From: RUG12461 sp045661345
GTDB lineage: Bacteria; Bacillota; Clostridia; Lachnospirales; Lachnospiraceae
Length of the DNA: 45,826 bases
Reading direction: 5' to 3'
Assembly (NCBI GenBank): GCA_045661345.1
Contig: JAZRFM010000009.1
Span: forward strand, 1-45,826
The position numbers and the translations under genes were made by a program. This document shows, in pieces, positions 7,398-15,356 of this stretch. The first letter of the stretch is position 1, and each line of letters begins with the position of its first letter. The notes under the pieces are model-generated. The model did not search any database and was not told the DNA's origin. It was given only the letters and a program-made list of their open reading frames with translations.

Positions 7398-10026
7398 TAT
7401 ACCAATCCTTTCCTTCATGCATGTCAATCTCAAGCGGCACGGAAAGCTCCGCAGCCCTCTCCATTTCCTCCGCGAGAATGCGTTTGACGCGCTCTTTTTC
7501 CTCCACAGCCGTTTCGATCAGCAGCTCGTCATGCACCTGCACCACCAGACGAGACCGCAGCCCCTCTGCCGCGAGACGGTGGTGGACACGGATCATCGCG
7601 ATCTTGATGATATCCGCTGCCGTCCCCTGAATGGGAGAGTTCATCGCCACCCGTTCGCCGAATTGTCTTTGCATAAAATTGCTGGAGGAAAGCTCCGGCA
7701 CGGGACGGATCCGTCCGAACATGGTGCGGACACAGCCGTCTTCTTTCGCCTGTTTCACAAGCTCCTGCAAATACCGGTGCATGACCGGATATACCTCGAA
7801 ATAACGTTCGATATATGCCTGGGCTTCCTTCCGTGAGATGGACAGATCCTGGGAAAGCCCGAAAGAGCTGATCCCGTAAACGATCCCAAAGTTCACGGCC
7901 TTTGCATTGCGCCTCTGAAGGGGTGTCACCTCCTCAAAGGGAACGTGAAACACCTGCGACGCCGTAATCCGGTGAATATCCTGCGCAGACCGGTACGCCT
8001 CAATCAGATGCTCGTCACCGGACAGATGCGCCAGCACCCGCAGCTCGATCTGGGAATAATCCGCATCCAGAAAAACAAACCCCTCCGCCGGCAGAAACGC
8101 TTTTCTGATCTGACGCCCGAGATCCGTACGGATCGGGATATTCTGCAGGTTCGGATCGGCGCTGCTGATCCGTCCGGTGGCAGTCACCGTCTGGTGAAAG
8201 GTGGAATGCACCCGCCCGTCCTCTGCCAGATATGCGGGCAGCCCGTCCGCATAGGTCGACTTCAGCTTTGTAAGTGCCCGGTACTCGAGAATGTCCGAAA
8301 CAATCGGATATTCCGGTGCGAGCTTTTCCAACACGTCTGCCGCCGTGGAATAACCGGTCTTGGTCTTTTTTCCGTTCGGAATCAGCAGGCGTTCAAACAG
8401 AATCTCTCCCAGCTGTTTGGGAGAATTGATATTAAAGGTCTCTCCCGCCGCAGCATAGATCTTCTGTTCGAGCTCTTCGATGCGAACCGCAAGGAGGGCA
8501 CTGTAAGTCTCCAGCACCTCTTTGTCCATCCTGATTCCGACCTGTTCCATATCATGGAGGGTAAAAAGCAGCGGCATTTCGATCTCAAAAAAGAGTTTCT
8601 CCATTCCTTTTTCACGCAGATCGGCCAGCAGATGCTCCTTACTCTCGAGGGCGACAGATGCGGGATAACACACGGATCGCAGAAACTCCGCCGGCTTCTC
8701 CGTGCGTGCCTTCTCCGGCGGAAGCTTACCGAGAAGATCTGATACGGAGGGCACCATGCGGTCCGCAAAATCCTTGGCCAGATCCTCATAGGGATATTCA
8801 TTTTTCAAGGGATTCAAAAGATAATACGCAATCCTGGTATCAAAGAAATGTGTCACATTCCGTTCCGCCAGAAAGGAAAGCGCTTCCTTCAGGCCGTGGG
8901 TTACCCCGCAGATTCCTTCTTTTGCCAGGAGCCGGTTTGTCCGCGCAAGCAGCCGCTCCGTTTCATCCGCCGTACCGGCCGGCATCCATACCGCCCGATC
9001 CTTCCACGCAAAGGATATCCCGAGGATCCCGTCCTGGCCGGATGCCACATGAAAGCCGAAGGTTTCCTCCGCAGCAAGAGCTGCAAAGACCTCCTCCGCC
9101 TCCGCTTCCTCCGTCACGACGGTGAATGTGTCCCTGCTGTCCGCTTCCGCCGGTTGCGCGTCAAAGTGAGAAAGGAGTGCCTTAAACTCCAGCCTTTTGC
9201 AGAGAAGGTAGGCTTCCTCCGTAAAAAGATTGCCGATGGCCGCATCGGTCAAAGAAAACCGAACCGGCGCATCCCGATGGATCGTGGCCAGCTGTTTACT
9301 CATCACTGCCTGCTCATAATCCGCCTTCAGATTGTCTCTGGCACGGTTTGGCGTCACTTCCTCCACATGGGCATAGGCATTCTCGATGCTGTGGAACCGG
9401 ACGATGATGGCGGTCGCGGTCTTCTCCCCGATCCCCCTGACGCCGGGAATGTTGTCGCTCGCGTCCCCCATCAGCGCCTTCAGGTCAATAAACTCCGACG
9501 GGGTCACCTGATAGACCTTTTCCACATCCTTCGCGTAATAGTCCTCGATCTCCGTCCCGCCGCGCTTCGTCTTCGGGATCCTGATCCTGGTGCGGTGGGA
9601 TGCAAGCTGCAGAAGATCCCGGTCTCCGGACAGGATCGAGACCCGCAGCCCCTGCTCCTCACACTGTTTTGACAGCGTGCCCAGAATATCATCCGCTTCA
9701 TACCCTTCCTTTGTAAAAGTGGGGATATGCATGGCATCCAGCATCTCGCGGATCAACGGAATCTGCTCCTTCAGCTCCGGCGGCATGGGCTTTCTGGTCC
9801 CTTTATATGCCGCATACATCTCGTGGCGGAAGGTCGGTGCATGCACATCAAAAGCCACGGCGAGATACCCCGGTTCCTCCTCCTGCAGGATCTTCAGCAG
9901 AATATTCAAAAAACCGTATACCGCATTCGTGTGTATCCCTTCACTGTTTGTCAGATCCGGTACGCCGTAAAACGCGCGGTGCATAATGCTGTGTCCGTCT
10001 ATCAGTACGATTTTGTCCTGATTCAT
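7387..10026 (-). CDS. polA: DNA polymerase I
   Basis: An 879-residue family A polymerase. Residues 1-290 are the 5'-nuclease (IVLIDGHSIMHRAFYG, GYEADDILG, GDASDNIPG). Residues ~300-470 correspond to the 3'-5' exonuclease fold, but the first acidic motif (normally DTE) reads FGFHVAS and the second lacks its Asp (THGLKEA), so proofreading is probably lost, as in several Firmicutes. The polymerase part has motif A DADYSQIELR (from 654), motif B RRNAKAVNFGIVYG and motif C VQVHDELL (from about 827). It removes primers and fills gaps in replication and repair. Start ATG at 10026 has a weak AAGGA about 10 nt upstream. It is likely the first gene of the run that ends at purO. Confidence 0.97.
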   Translation of the reverse strand: MNQDKIVLIDGHSIMHRAFYGVPDLTNSEGIHTNAVYGFLNILLKILQEEEPGYLAVAFDVHAPTFRHEMYAAYKGTRKPMPPELKEQIPLIREMLDAMHIPTFTKEGYEADDILGTLSKQCEEQGLRVSILSGDRDLLQLASHRTRIRIPKTKRGGTEIEDYYAKDVEKVYQVTPSEFIDLKALMGDASDNIPGVRGIGEKTATAIIVRFHSIENAYAHVEEVTPNRARDNLKADYEQAVMSKQLATIHRDAPVRFSLTDAAIGNLFTEEAYLLCKRLEFKALLSHFDAQPAEADSRDTFTVVTEEAEAEEVFAALAAEETFGFHVASGQDGILGISFAWKDRAVWMPAGTADETERLLARTNRLLAKEGICGVTHGLKEALSFLAERNVTHFFDTRIAYYLLNPLKNEYPYEDLAKDFADRMVPSVSDLLGKLPPEKARTEKPAEFLRSVCYPASVALESKEHLLADLREKGMEKLFFEIEMPLLFTLHDMEQVGIRMDKEVLETYSALLAVRIEELEQKIYAAAGETFNINSPKQLGEILFERLLIPNGKKTKTGYSTAADVLEKLAPEYPIVSDILEYRALTKLKSTYADGLPAYLAEDGRVHSTFHQTVTATGRISSADPNLQNIPIRTDLGRQIRKAFLPAEGFVFLDADYSQIELRVLAHLSGDEHLIEAYRSAQDIHRITASQVFHVPFEEVTPLQRRNAKAVNFGIVYGISSFGLSQDLSISRKEAQAYIERYFEVYPVMHRYLQELVKQAKEDGCVRTMFGRIRPVPELSSSNFMQRQFGERVAMNSPIQGTAADIIKIAMIRVHHRLAAEGLRSRLVVQVHDELLIETAVEEKERVKRILAEEMERAAELSVPLEIDMHEGKDWYSAK

Positions 10027-10050
10027 GTTTCTCTTTGTCCTTATATATCA

Positions 10051-10078
10051 GAAGCGCAGTCAATTCAGACTGCGCTTC
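10051..10078. other. Perfect hairpin upstream of polA
   Basis: An 11-bp perfect inverted repeat (10051-10061 with 10068-10078, 6-nt loop) lies between the cysteine-rich ORF and polA. No U-run follows on either strand, so it is not a standard terminator. In the polA transcript it would lie about 25 nt before the start codon and could affect message stability or act as an attenuator; this is inference. Confidence 0.5.
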
Positions 10079-10103
10079 ACCTGAAGTTCTCTTCGACTTT
10101 CTC

Positions 10104-10286
10104 TTAGGAAGCGTGGGATACGATGAACCGCTCCCTGCACTTGTAGTACGCGTAGTACAGACACTGATCCGCGTTGGCACACCGGCTGGGCGCCGTCTCG
10201 ATCTGACACTGGCAACGCACGATTTCCTCAGCGTCTCCCCCGCATGCCCCCTCAAGCATCACTTCATCCATTTGAATCGCTGACAT
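10104..10286 (-). CDS. Small cysteine-rich protein
   Basis: A 60-residue protein with six cysteines at 15, 25, 27, 36, 42 and 50 and a CQC doublet; no membrane segment. I do not recognise the family. It is a real gene on local evidence: AGGAGGAGG lies about 8 nt before the ATG at 10286, and a good promoter (TTGCAA, 17 nt, TATATT) lies upstream. The cysteine spacing could suit metal or iron-sulfur binding or a peptide substrate. It is not the SCIFF precursor, whose sequence is different, and no peptide-modifying radical SAM gene is adjacent. It is upstream of polA with a 77-nt gap. Confidence 0.65.
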   Translation of the reverse strand: MSAIQMDEVMLEGACGGDAEEIVRCQCQIETAPSRCANADQCLYYAYYKCRERFIVSHAS

Positions 10287-10355
10287 AACTTTCCTCCTCC
10301 TGTGATCCCGGGGGAATCTCACCGCCCGGCATCTGCGTTTTCACCCACATCTATA

Positions 10356-10384
10356 AATATACAATATCTTGTAGACCCTTGCAA
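10356..10384 (-). promoter_or_regulatory. Promoter of the cysteine-rich gene
   Basis: On the minus strand TTGCAA (10379-10384) and TATATT (10356-10361) are separated by 17 nt, about 70 nt upstream of the ATG at 10286. The surrounding DNA is AT-rich. Fits a sigma-A type promoter. Confidence 0.55.
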
Positions 10385-10423
10385 GAGGATTTTTTAAAAA
10401 GCACAATACCTGCATCATACATC

Positions 10424-10465
10424 CTGTGAACAGATCGTAACGGATCGGTAACGGAACGTTCACAG
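10424..10465. promoter_or_regulatory. Inverted repeat, possible operator
   Basis: CTGTGAAC at 10424-10431 and GTTCACAG at 10458-10465 are perfect inverted copies 26 nt apart. Between them are two near-direct copies of GATCGTAACG. The block ends 8 nt before the -35 of the small-ORF promoter and lies in the divergent region with the cysteine-rich gene, so a regulator binding here could act on either direction. The binding protein is unknown. Confidence 0.45.
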
Positions 10466-10473
10466 TTTTTCAC

Positions 10474-10502
10474 TTGTCGCAGGGCTACAAATATGCTAAA
10501 AT
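10474..10502 (+). promoter_or_regulatory. Promoter of the small-ORF pair
   Basis: TTGTCG (10474-10479) and TAAAAT (10497-10502) are separated by 17 nt, 34 nt before the first small ORF. Good sigma-A match apart from two positions in the -35. Confidence 0.55.
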
Positions 10503-10535
10503 GTATAGGAAAAACAAACAGGGAGGTCAGGCGTT

Positions 10536-10691
10536 ATGAAAGAAATCCTCATTTCTTTATTGTTTGTTGGCATCCTGCGCGGGATGTGGAGCCTCATCGA
10601 GTACAACCGGCAAGGCGGCACAGCCAAGGTTATCTCCATCATGGAATACCGCAATCGGCGTGCGATGAATCAGCTTTGTCACAGTATATAA
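10536..10691 (+). CDS. Small hydrophobic-start protein, 51 aa
   Basis: An ORF of 51 codons starting at an ATG preceded by GGGAGG. The N terminus (MKEILISLLFVGILRGMWSL) is hydrophobic enough to be a single membrane segment or signal anchor; the rest is basic and polar, ending in CHSI. No family recognised. It is supported by an upstream promoter, a ribosome site, a second small ORF 15 nt downstream with its own AGGAGG, and a terminator after that. Below usual gene-calling length, so it may be missed in annotations. Confidence 0.6.
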   Translation: MKEILISLLFVGILRGMWSLIEYNRQGGTAKVISIMEYRNRRAMNQLCHSI

Positions 10692-10706
10692 CAGGAGGAA
10701 ATACTC

Positions 10707-10841
10707 ATGGATTTTGAGCTCTGGCTTTTTGCGGTCAAAAGGCTCGCGCAGACTTATGAGATGGCGCGTGAGATCTACGCGCAGCTTCCGGAGGAAGAGA
10801 AGCAGCGTCTGCAGGAGGAATATAAAAAGTCAAACGGATAA
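10707..10841 (+). CDS. Small helical protein, 44 aa
   Basis: A 44-residue ORF with CAGGAGG about 9 nt before its ATG. The sequence is almost all predicted helix, with an N-terminal hydrophobic patch (MDFELWLFAVKRLAQTYEMA) and a charged C-terminal half rich in Glu, Gln and Lys, so an amphipathic helix that touches membrane or a partner is likely. No family recognised. It is the second gene of a two-gene unit and its stop codon is immediately followed by a strong terminator. Confidence 0.6.
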   Translation: MDFELWLFAVKRLAQTYEMAREIYAQLPEEEKQRLQEEYKKSNG

Positions 10842-10842
10842 G

Positions 10843-10866
10843 GCCTGCCGGTAGGCAGGCTTTTTT
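10843..10866 (+). terminator. Rho-independent terminator after small ORFs
   Basis: GCCTGCC (10843-10849) pairs with GGCAGGC (10854-10860) across a 4-nt loop and is followed by six T. It directly follows the 44-residue ORF stop. Confidence 0.9.
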
Positions 10867-10932
10867 GTGAACAGCCGTCTGATCCTGCGGGATACGTCGT
10901 AAGGCCCTCACTGCCGGAGGGGACGGATTCGT

Positions 10933-10961
10933 TTGACAAGCTTTCCGAAACATGCTATAGT
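10933..10961 (+). promoter_or_regulatory. Promoter of tRNA-Trp
   Basis: TTGACA (10933-10938) and TATAGT (10956-10961) with a 17-nt spacer, 15 nt before the tRNA. Near-consensus. Confidence 0.8.
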
Positions 10962-10976
10962 ACCTAAAGTTGTCAA

Positions 10977-11047
10977 AGGGGAATCATACAGTGGTAGTAT
11001 GACGGTCTCCAAAACCGTTCACGGGGGTTCGAACCCCTCTTCCCCTG
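10977..11047 (+). tRNA. tRNA-Trp (CCA)
   Basis: A cloverleaf with 7-bp acceptor stem (AGGGGAA with TTCCCCT), anticodon loop CTCCAAA giving anticodon CCA, and T arm with GTTCGAAC. Discriminator base is G. The terminal CCA is not encoded. A near-consensus promoter precedes it and a terminator follows at once. Confidence 0.95.
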
Positions 11048-11049
11048 CT

Positions 11050-11091
11050 AACAAGGGATTGCTGAGAAAATCGGCAATCCCTTGTTTTTTT
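11050..11091. terminator. Bidirectional terminator
   Basis: A 13-bp perfect stem (11050-11062 with 11074-11086) with an 11-nt loop. On the plus strand it is followed by a T-run and ends tRNA-Trp; on the minus strand the arm begins AACAAGG and it follows the ABC transporter stop at 11097, so it can also end that operon. Confidence 0.85.
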
Positions 11092-11096
11092 CCGCC

Positions 11097-12833
11097 TCAT
11101 GCAAACTGGCTCTCGTAGAGGGCAGCATAGAATCCGTGTCTTTCCAGAAGCTCCTCATGGCTTCCCTGCTCTATGATATGTCCGTCCTTCATGACGAGGA
11201 TCACATCCGCAGACCGGATAGTGGACAGCCGGTGGGCGACAATGAAGCTCGTGCGTCCCTCCATCATCTTGAGAAAGGCATCCTGCACCGCCAGCTCCGT
11301 ACGCGTATCAATGGAGCTCGTCGCCTCGTCCAGGATCAGCATCGGGGGCAGCACCAGCATGACACGCGCGATGCAAAGCAGCTGTTTCTGTCCCTCCGAA
11401 AGACTGCCGCCGTCCTCTCCGATGCGGGTGTTGTACCCCGCAGGAAGCCGTTTGATAAAGCTGTGGGCATGTGCTTCCTTGGCTGCACAGATGACCTCCG
11501 CCTCCGTAGCCTCCGGCTTTCCGAAGGCGATGTTTTCCCGGATCGTACCGTGGCTAAGCCATGTTTCCTGGAGCACCATTCCAAAGCCCCCGCGTACCTC
11601 CTGCCGTGTCATGGCGTAGATACTCCGTCCGCTGATTTTGATATCTCCGTCATCGACCTCGTAGAAGCGCATGAGAAGGTTGATCAGGGTGGTTTTTCCG
11701 CTCCCCGTGGGACCGACTATCGCAACCCGCTGCCCCGGCAAAACGGGAAGATTCAGATCTTCAATCAGCCTCCGTTCCGGCACATAGGAAAAGGACACCT
11801 TTTCAAAGGCGACCCGTCCGTCAAATGACGTCTCACCCCCGGACGTATCCTCTGCTTCCTTTTCACTCTCCTCATCCAGCAGTTCATAAACCCTCCCGGC
11901 GCAGGCGAATGCGTTTTGCAGCTCACTCAGTACGCCCGAGATCTCATTGAAGGGCTTGGTATACTGGTTTGCATAGGCGAGAAACGCCGTCAGGGAGCCC
12001 GCCGTAAAGGAATCGCTTTTCATCACAAGCAGTGCGCCCGTCACGGCCACCGAGGCATACACAAGGTTATTGACGAATCTGGTGGTGGGGTTTGTCAGGG
12101 AAGAGGCAAAAACCGCCTTCAGAGAATACTTCTCCAGCGTTTTATTCATGGCATCGAACCGCTTTTGCACATTCTTTTCCCGGGAAAAGGCCTGTACCAC
12201 CTTCTGATGTGTAATCATCTCATGAATCAGCGCCGTCTGTGTCCCCCTTGCCTCGGACTGCATCGCAAACATGCGGTAGGAATAACGGGAGATAAAACGT
12301 GCCGTCACCATGGAAAGCGGTGTCAGAACCACAACGATCAGCGCAATCCATGCATTTTCCCGGAACATGAAGAACAACGTACCCGCGATCGTCAGCACGC
12401 CGGTGAAGAGCTGTGTGAATCCCATTAAAAGACCATCTGCCAGCTGATCAATATCCGAGATCTGCCGGCTGACCAGATCCCCGTGAGGATGTGTATCCGT
12501 ATAGGAAAGAGGCAGCGTCATCAGTTTACGGGTAACCTTCCTGCGTAAAGAACGCACCACCCCATAGGTGATCCTGTTGTTGCAGACATTCTGCAGCCAT
12601 TGGAACAGTGCAGCCGCCAGAATCGTCACACCCATCCTGCGCAGTACCGATAACAGTCCGTCAAAATCCACCCGGTGCCCTCCGAGGATCATGTCCACGG
12701 CATCTCCTGTCAGGATTGGCAGATACAGCAGCGCGGCGACCGAAAGGGCTGCCAGCAGCGCGGTAAAAACCAGAAGGGGAAGATACCCCGAAAGGTCTTT
12801 CAGAAGGTGGGAAAAAACGTTCCTACGACGCAT
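11097..12833 (-). CDS. ABC exporter half, canonical ATPase subunit
   Basis: A 578-residue half-exporter: an N-terminal six-helix membrane domain (about 1-320) and a nucleotide-binding domain with Walker A GPTGSGKTT, signature LSEGQ, Walker B MLILDEATSSID and switch His in AHRLST. The signature is non-standard (LSEGQ instead of LSGGQ) while the catalytic Glu is kept. The start at 12833 is chosen for its GGGGGAG site and a positively charged N terminus; upstream in-frame residues overlap the neighbour. It overlaps the partner half-exporter by 11 nt, the usual arrangement for an MdlA/MdlB or BmrCD-like heterodimer. Substrate unknown; drugs, lipids or peptides are possible. Last gene before the terminator at 11050. 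Confidence 0.9.
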   Translation of the reverse strand: MRRRNVFSHLLKDLSGYLPLLVFTALLAALSVAALLYLPILTGDAVDMILGGHRVDFDGLLSVLRRMGVTILAAALFQWLQNVCNNRITYGVVRSLRRKVTRKLMTLPLSYTDTHPHGDLVSRQISDIDQLADGLLMGFTQLFTGVLTIAGTLFFMFRENAWIALIVVVLTPLSMVTARFISRYSYRMFAMQSEARGTQTALIHEMITHQKVVQAFSREKNVQKRFDAMNKTLEKYSLKAVFASSLTNPTTRFVNNLVYASVAVTGALLVMKSDSFTAGSLTAFLAYANQYTKPFNEISGVLSELQNAFACAGRVYELLDEESEKEAEDTSGGETSFDGRVAFEKVSFSYVPERRLIEDLNLPVLPGQRVAIVGPTGSGKTTLINLLMRFYEVDDGDIKISGRSIYAMTRQEVRGGFGMVLQETWLSHGTIRENIAFGKPEATEAEVICAAKEAHAHSFIKRLPAGYNTRIGEDGGSLSEGQKQLLCIARVMLVLPPMLILDEATSSIDTRTELAVQDAFLKMMEGRTSFIVAHRLSTIRSADVILVMKDGHIIEQGSHEELLERHGFYAALYESQFA

Positions 12834-14577
12834 TCCGTTCTCCCCCTTTCTCTGTCTGGGATTCATAGATCTCCCGGTACAGACTGCAGGAACCGAGCAG
12901 CTTATCATGCGTCCCTTCCGCCACAAGGGCGCCATCATCCATGACCAGAATGCGATCTGCCCTCATCAGTGTGGAGACACGCTGGGAAACCAAAAACAGC
13001 ATGGGGCGCGGTCTGATGGCATCAAGCGCTTTCCGAAGCGCTGCGTCCGTTGCAAGATCCAGCGCTGACATCGCATCATCCAGGATCAGGATCTCCGGCT
13101 TTCTGATCAGTGCCCTTGCGATACAAAGCCGCTGCCGCTGGCCGCCGGACAGGTTGGTACCCCCCTCCGTGACAGCAAAATCAAGCCCCCCTTCCTTTTC
13201 CCGTACAAAGGACTCTGCCTGCGCGATCCGCAGCGCCTCCCAGATTTCTTCGTCTGTGGCTCCCTCTTTCCCGAATTGCAGATTTTCCCGGATCGTCCCC
13301 TGAAACAGCACGGAATGCTGCGGTACCACACCGATCTGTCTCCGCAGGGTCGGAATCGGCGTATCCGTCAGGGGTCTCCCGTCCAAAGTCACCTGTCCCG
13401 CCGTGACGTCATAGAACCGGGGAATCAGCCGGATCACGGTGGATTTCCCGGAGCCCGTACCGCCGATGATCCCGATGGTTTCCCCGTTCTGTGCAGAAAA
13501 ATCAATATCCGTCAGGGCATCCTCCGCCGCATCCGGATAGCGAAAGGAAACATGGGAAAACACGAGGCGGTGCTCCCGGGATGCCCCCGTCACCGGTTCA
13601 TCCTGCAGCTCCTCCTCACCCTGTTTATTCTGGGAGGGGCGGATATCCAGGACATCTGCCACACGGTTCGCACTCGCCATACCCTTTGACAGCGTCACGA
13701 TCAGATTCGCCAGTTTGATCAGCTCCACCAGAATCTGTGCCATATAGTTGACCAGTGCCACGACCTGCCCCTGCGTCAAAATCCCTGTATCCACCTGACC
13801 GCCGCCGACCCAGAGAATCACCAGGGTCGCCACATTCACGATCACGAGGGTCACAGGATTGGTCAGCGAAGAAATCCTGCCGGCAAACAGCTGCAGATGA
13901 TAGTAGCTGTCATTTTCCCCGGCAAAGACCTCCTCCCCGGTCTTTTCCCTGTGAAAAGCACGGATCACACGCGCTCCGGCAAGGGTCTCCTTTGTCAACA
14001 GGGTCAGGTCATCCAGCTTCTCCTGCCCTTTTTTGTACAGCGGTGCCGCCAGCAGCATAAAAAGAAATACCGCCAGAAAGAGCAACGGTATGGCAACGGC
14101 AAATACCACCGCCGTCTTCGGATCCACAAGGAAGGCCATGATGACGGCACCGCCCACGATAAAGGGCGAACGCAGAAAAAGACGCAGAAACAGATTCACT
14201 GCGTTCTGCGTCCTTTGAATATCCGATGTGGTACGCGTAATCAGGGTACTGGCGCCGATCCGGTCCAGATCCGCAAAGGAAAGGGACTGTACATGCGAAA
14301 AAAGAGCCCCGCGGAGTGCGGCTGCAAATCCTGTGGCAGCCTTTGCCGCGAAAAACTGAGCGGTGATGGCCCATCCCATGCCGATCAGTGCAAGCAGAAA
14401 AAGAATCCCGCCCCGGGACAAAATAAAAGAGGTGTCTCTGTCGGCAATACCCCGGTCAATGATCGATGCCACCACAAGAGGCACAAAAAGCTCGAAGATC
14501 GCTTCGAGCATTTTGAACAGTGGTGCCAGGACACATTCTTTTTGATAGGCCGATAAGTATGGGAGCAGACGTTTCAT
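12823..14577 (-). CDS. ABC exporter half, degenerate ATPase subunit
   Basis: A 584-residue half-exporter with membrane domain (about 1-315) and nucleotide-binding domain: Walker A GGTGSGKST, standard signature LSGGQ, but Walker B ILILDDAMSALD has Asp where the catalytic Glu belongs, and the switch His is Gln (VSQRVST). In the heterodimer its own ATP site would pair with the partner's odd LSEGQ, giving one degenerate and one active site, as in known asymmetric exporters. The ATG at 14577 directly follows the exoA stop (TAAATG) and has no clear ribosome site, so translation probably depends on termination of exoA. Confidence 0.9.
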   Translation of the reverse strand: MKRLLPYLSAYQKECVLAPLFKMLEAIFELFVPLVVASIIDRGIADRDTSFILSRGGILFLLALIGMGWAITAQFFAAKAATGFAAALRGALFSHVQSLSFADLDRIGASTLITRTTSDIQRTQNAVNLFLRLFLRSPFIVGGAVIMAFLVDPKTAVVFAVAIPLLFLAVFLFMLLAAPLYKKGQEKLDDLTLLTKETLAGARVIRAFHREKTGEEVFAGENDSYYHLQLFAGRISSLTNPVTLVIVNVATLVILWVGGGQVDTGILTQGQVVALVNYMAQILVELIKLANLIVTLSKGMASANRVADVLDIRPSQNKQGEEELQDEPVTGASREHRLVFSHVSFRYPDAAEDALTDIDFSAQNGETIGIIGGTGSGKSTVIRLIPRFYDVTAGQVTLDGRPLTDTPIPTLRRQIGVVPQHSVLFQGTIRENLQFGKEGATDEEIWEALRIAQAESFVREKEGGLDFAVTEGGTNLSGGQRQRLCIARALIRKPEILILDDAMSALDLATDAALRKALDAIRPRPMLFLVSQRVSTLMRADRILVMDDGALVAEGTHDKLLGSCSLYREIYESQTEKGGERNAS

Positions 14578-15333
14578 TTATGTAATGTCAAGTTCAACCG
14601 GACAATGGTCGGACCCGTAAACCTCCGTATGGATCGATGCACCGGTAAGACGGGGCGTGAGACGCTCCGAAACGATAAAATAGTCAATCCGCCAGCCTGC
14701 GTTCTTTTCCCGCGCGTGAAACCGGTAGGACCACCAGGAATATGCATCTGTTTTGTCCGGATAGAAGTGCCGGAATGAATCCACAAAACCGGCGCCAAGA
14801 AGCTCTGTCATCTTTCCCCGCTCTTCATCCGTAAACCCGGGATTCTGACGGTTGCTTTTCGGATTTTTGAGATCGATCTCTTCATGCGCGACATTCAGAT
14901 CGCCGCAGAGGATCACCCCTTTTTTCCGGTCCAATCCTGTCAGATAGGCCCGGAAATCATCCTCCCACTGCAGCCGGTAGGATAACCGTTTCAACTCCGT
15001 CTGCGCATTGGGGGTATAACAGGTCACCACATAATAGTCGGGGTATTCCAGCGTGATCACACGCCCTTCCTGGTCATGTTCCTCCATCCCGATTCCGTAG
15101 GACACGGACAGGGGTTCTTTTTTGGTAAACAGGGCTGTTCCGGAATAGCCCTTTTTCTTAGCATAGTTCCAATACTGCAGATATCCCGGCAGATCCAGCT
15201 CGATCTGGCCTTTCTGAAGCTTCGTCTCCTGCAGTGCAAAAAAATCAGCGTCCGCTTCTTCAAAAAAGGACAGAAAGCCCTTTTCCCGGCAGGCACGAAG
15301 TCCGTTGACATTCCACGAAATCAGCTTACTCAA
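14578..15333 (-). CDS. exoA: Exodeoxyribonuclease III
   Basis: A 251-residue AP endonuclease/exonuclease III of the EEP fold, acting in base-excision repair. The start is MSKLISWNVNGLRA; catalytic blocks are LQETKL (metal Glu), GDLNVAHEEIDL and the C-terminal SDHCPVELDI. Length fits the family. The initiator is TTG at 15333, preceded by GAGG at 7 nt; the nearby out-of-frame ATG runs into a stop. It lies 23 nt after the SpoIIE gene and is fused by adjacency to the ABC exporter genes, so a repair enzyme sits inside a signalling/export transcript, probably by chance order. Confidence 0.95.
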   Translation of the reverse strand: MSKLISWNVNGLRACREKGFLSFFEEADADFFALQETKLQKGQIELDLPGYLQYWNYAKKKGYSGTALFTKKEPLSVSYGIGMEEHDQEGRVITLEYPDYYVVTCYTPNAQTELKRLSYRLQWEDDFRAYLTGLDRKKGVILCGDLNVAHEEIDLKNPKSNRQNPGFTDEERGKMTELLGAGFVDSFRHFYPDKTDAYSWWSYRFHAREKNAGWRIDYFIVSERLTPRLTGASIHTEVYGSDHCPVELDIT

Positions 15334-15356
15334 TCCATGTCCTCTTCTGTGTTTCC

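Noticed and set aside
10104..10286. SCIFF-type six-cysteine peptide precursor
   Set aside because: Six cysteines are present, but spacing and flanking sequence differ from SCIFF and there is no adjacent maturase.
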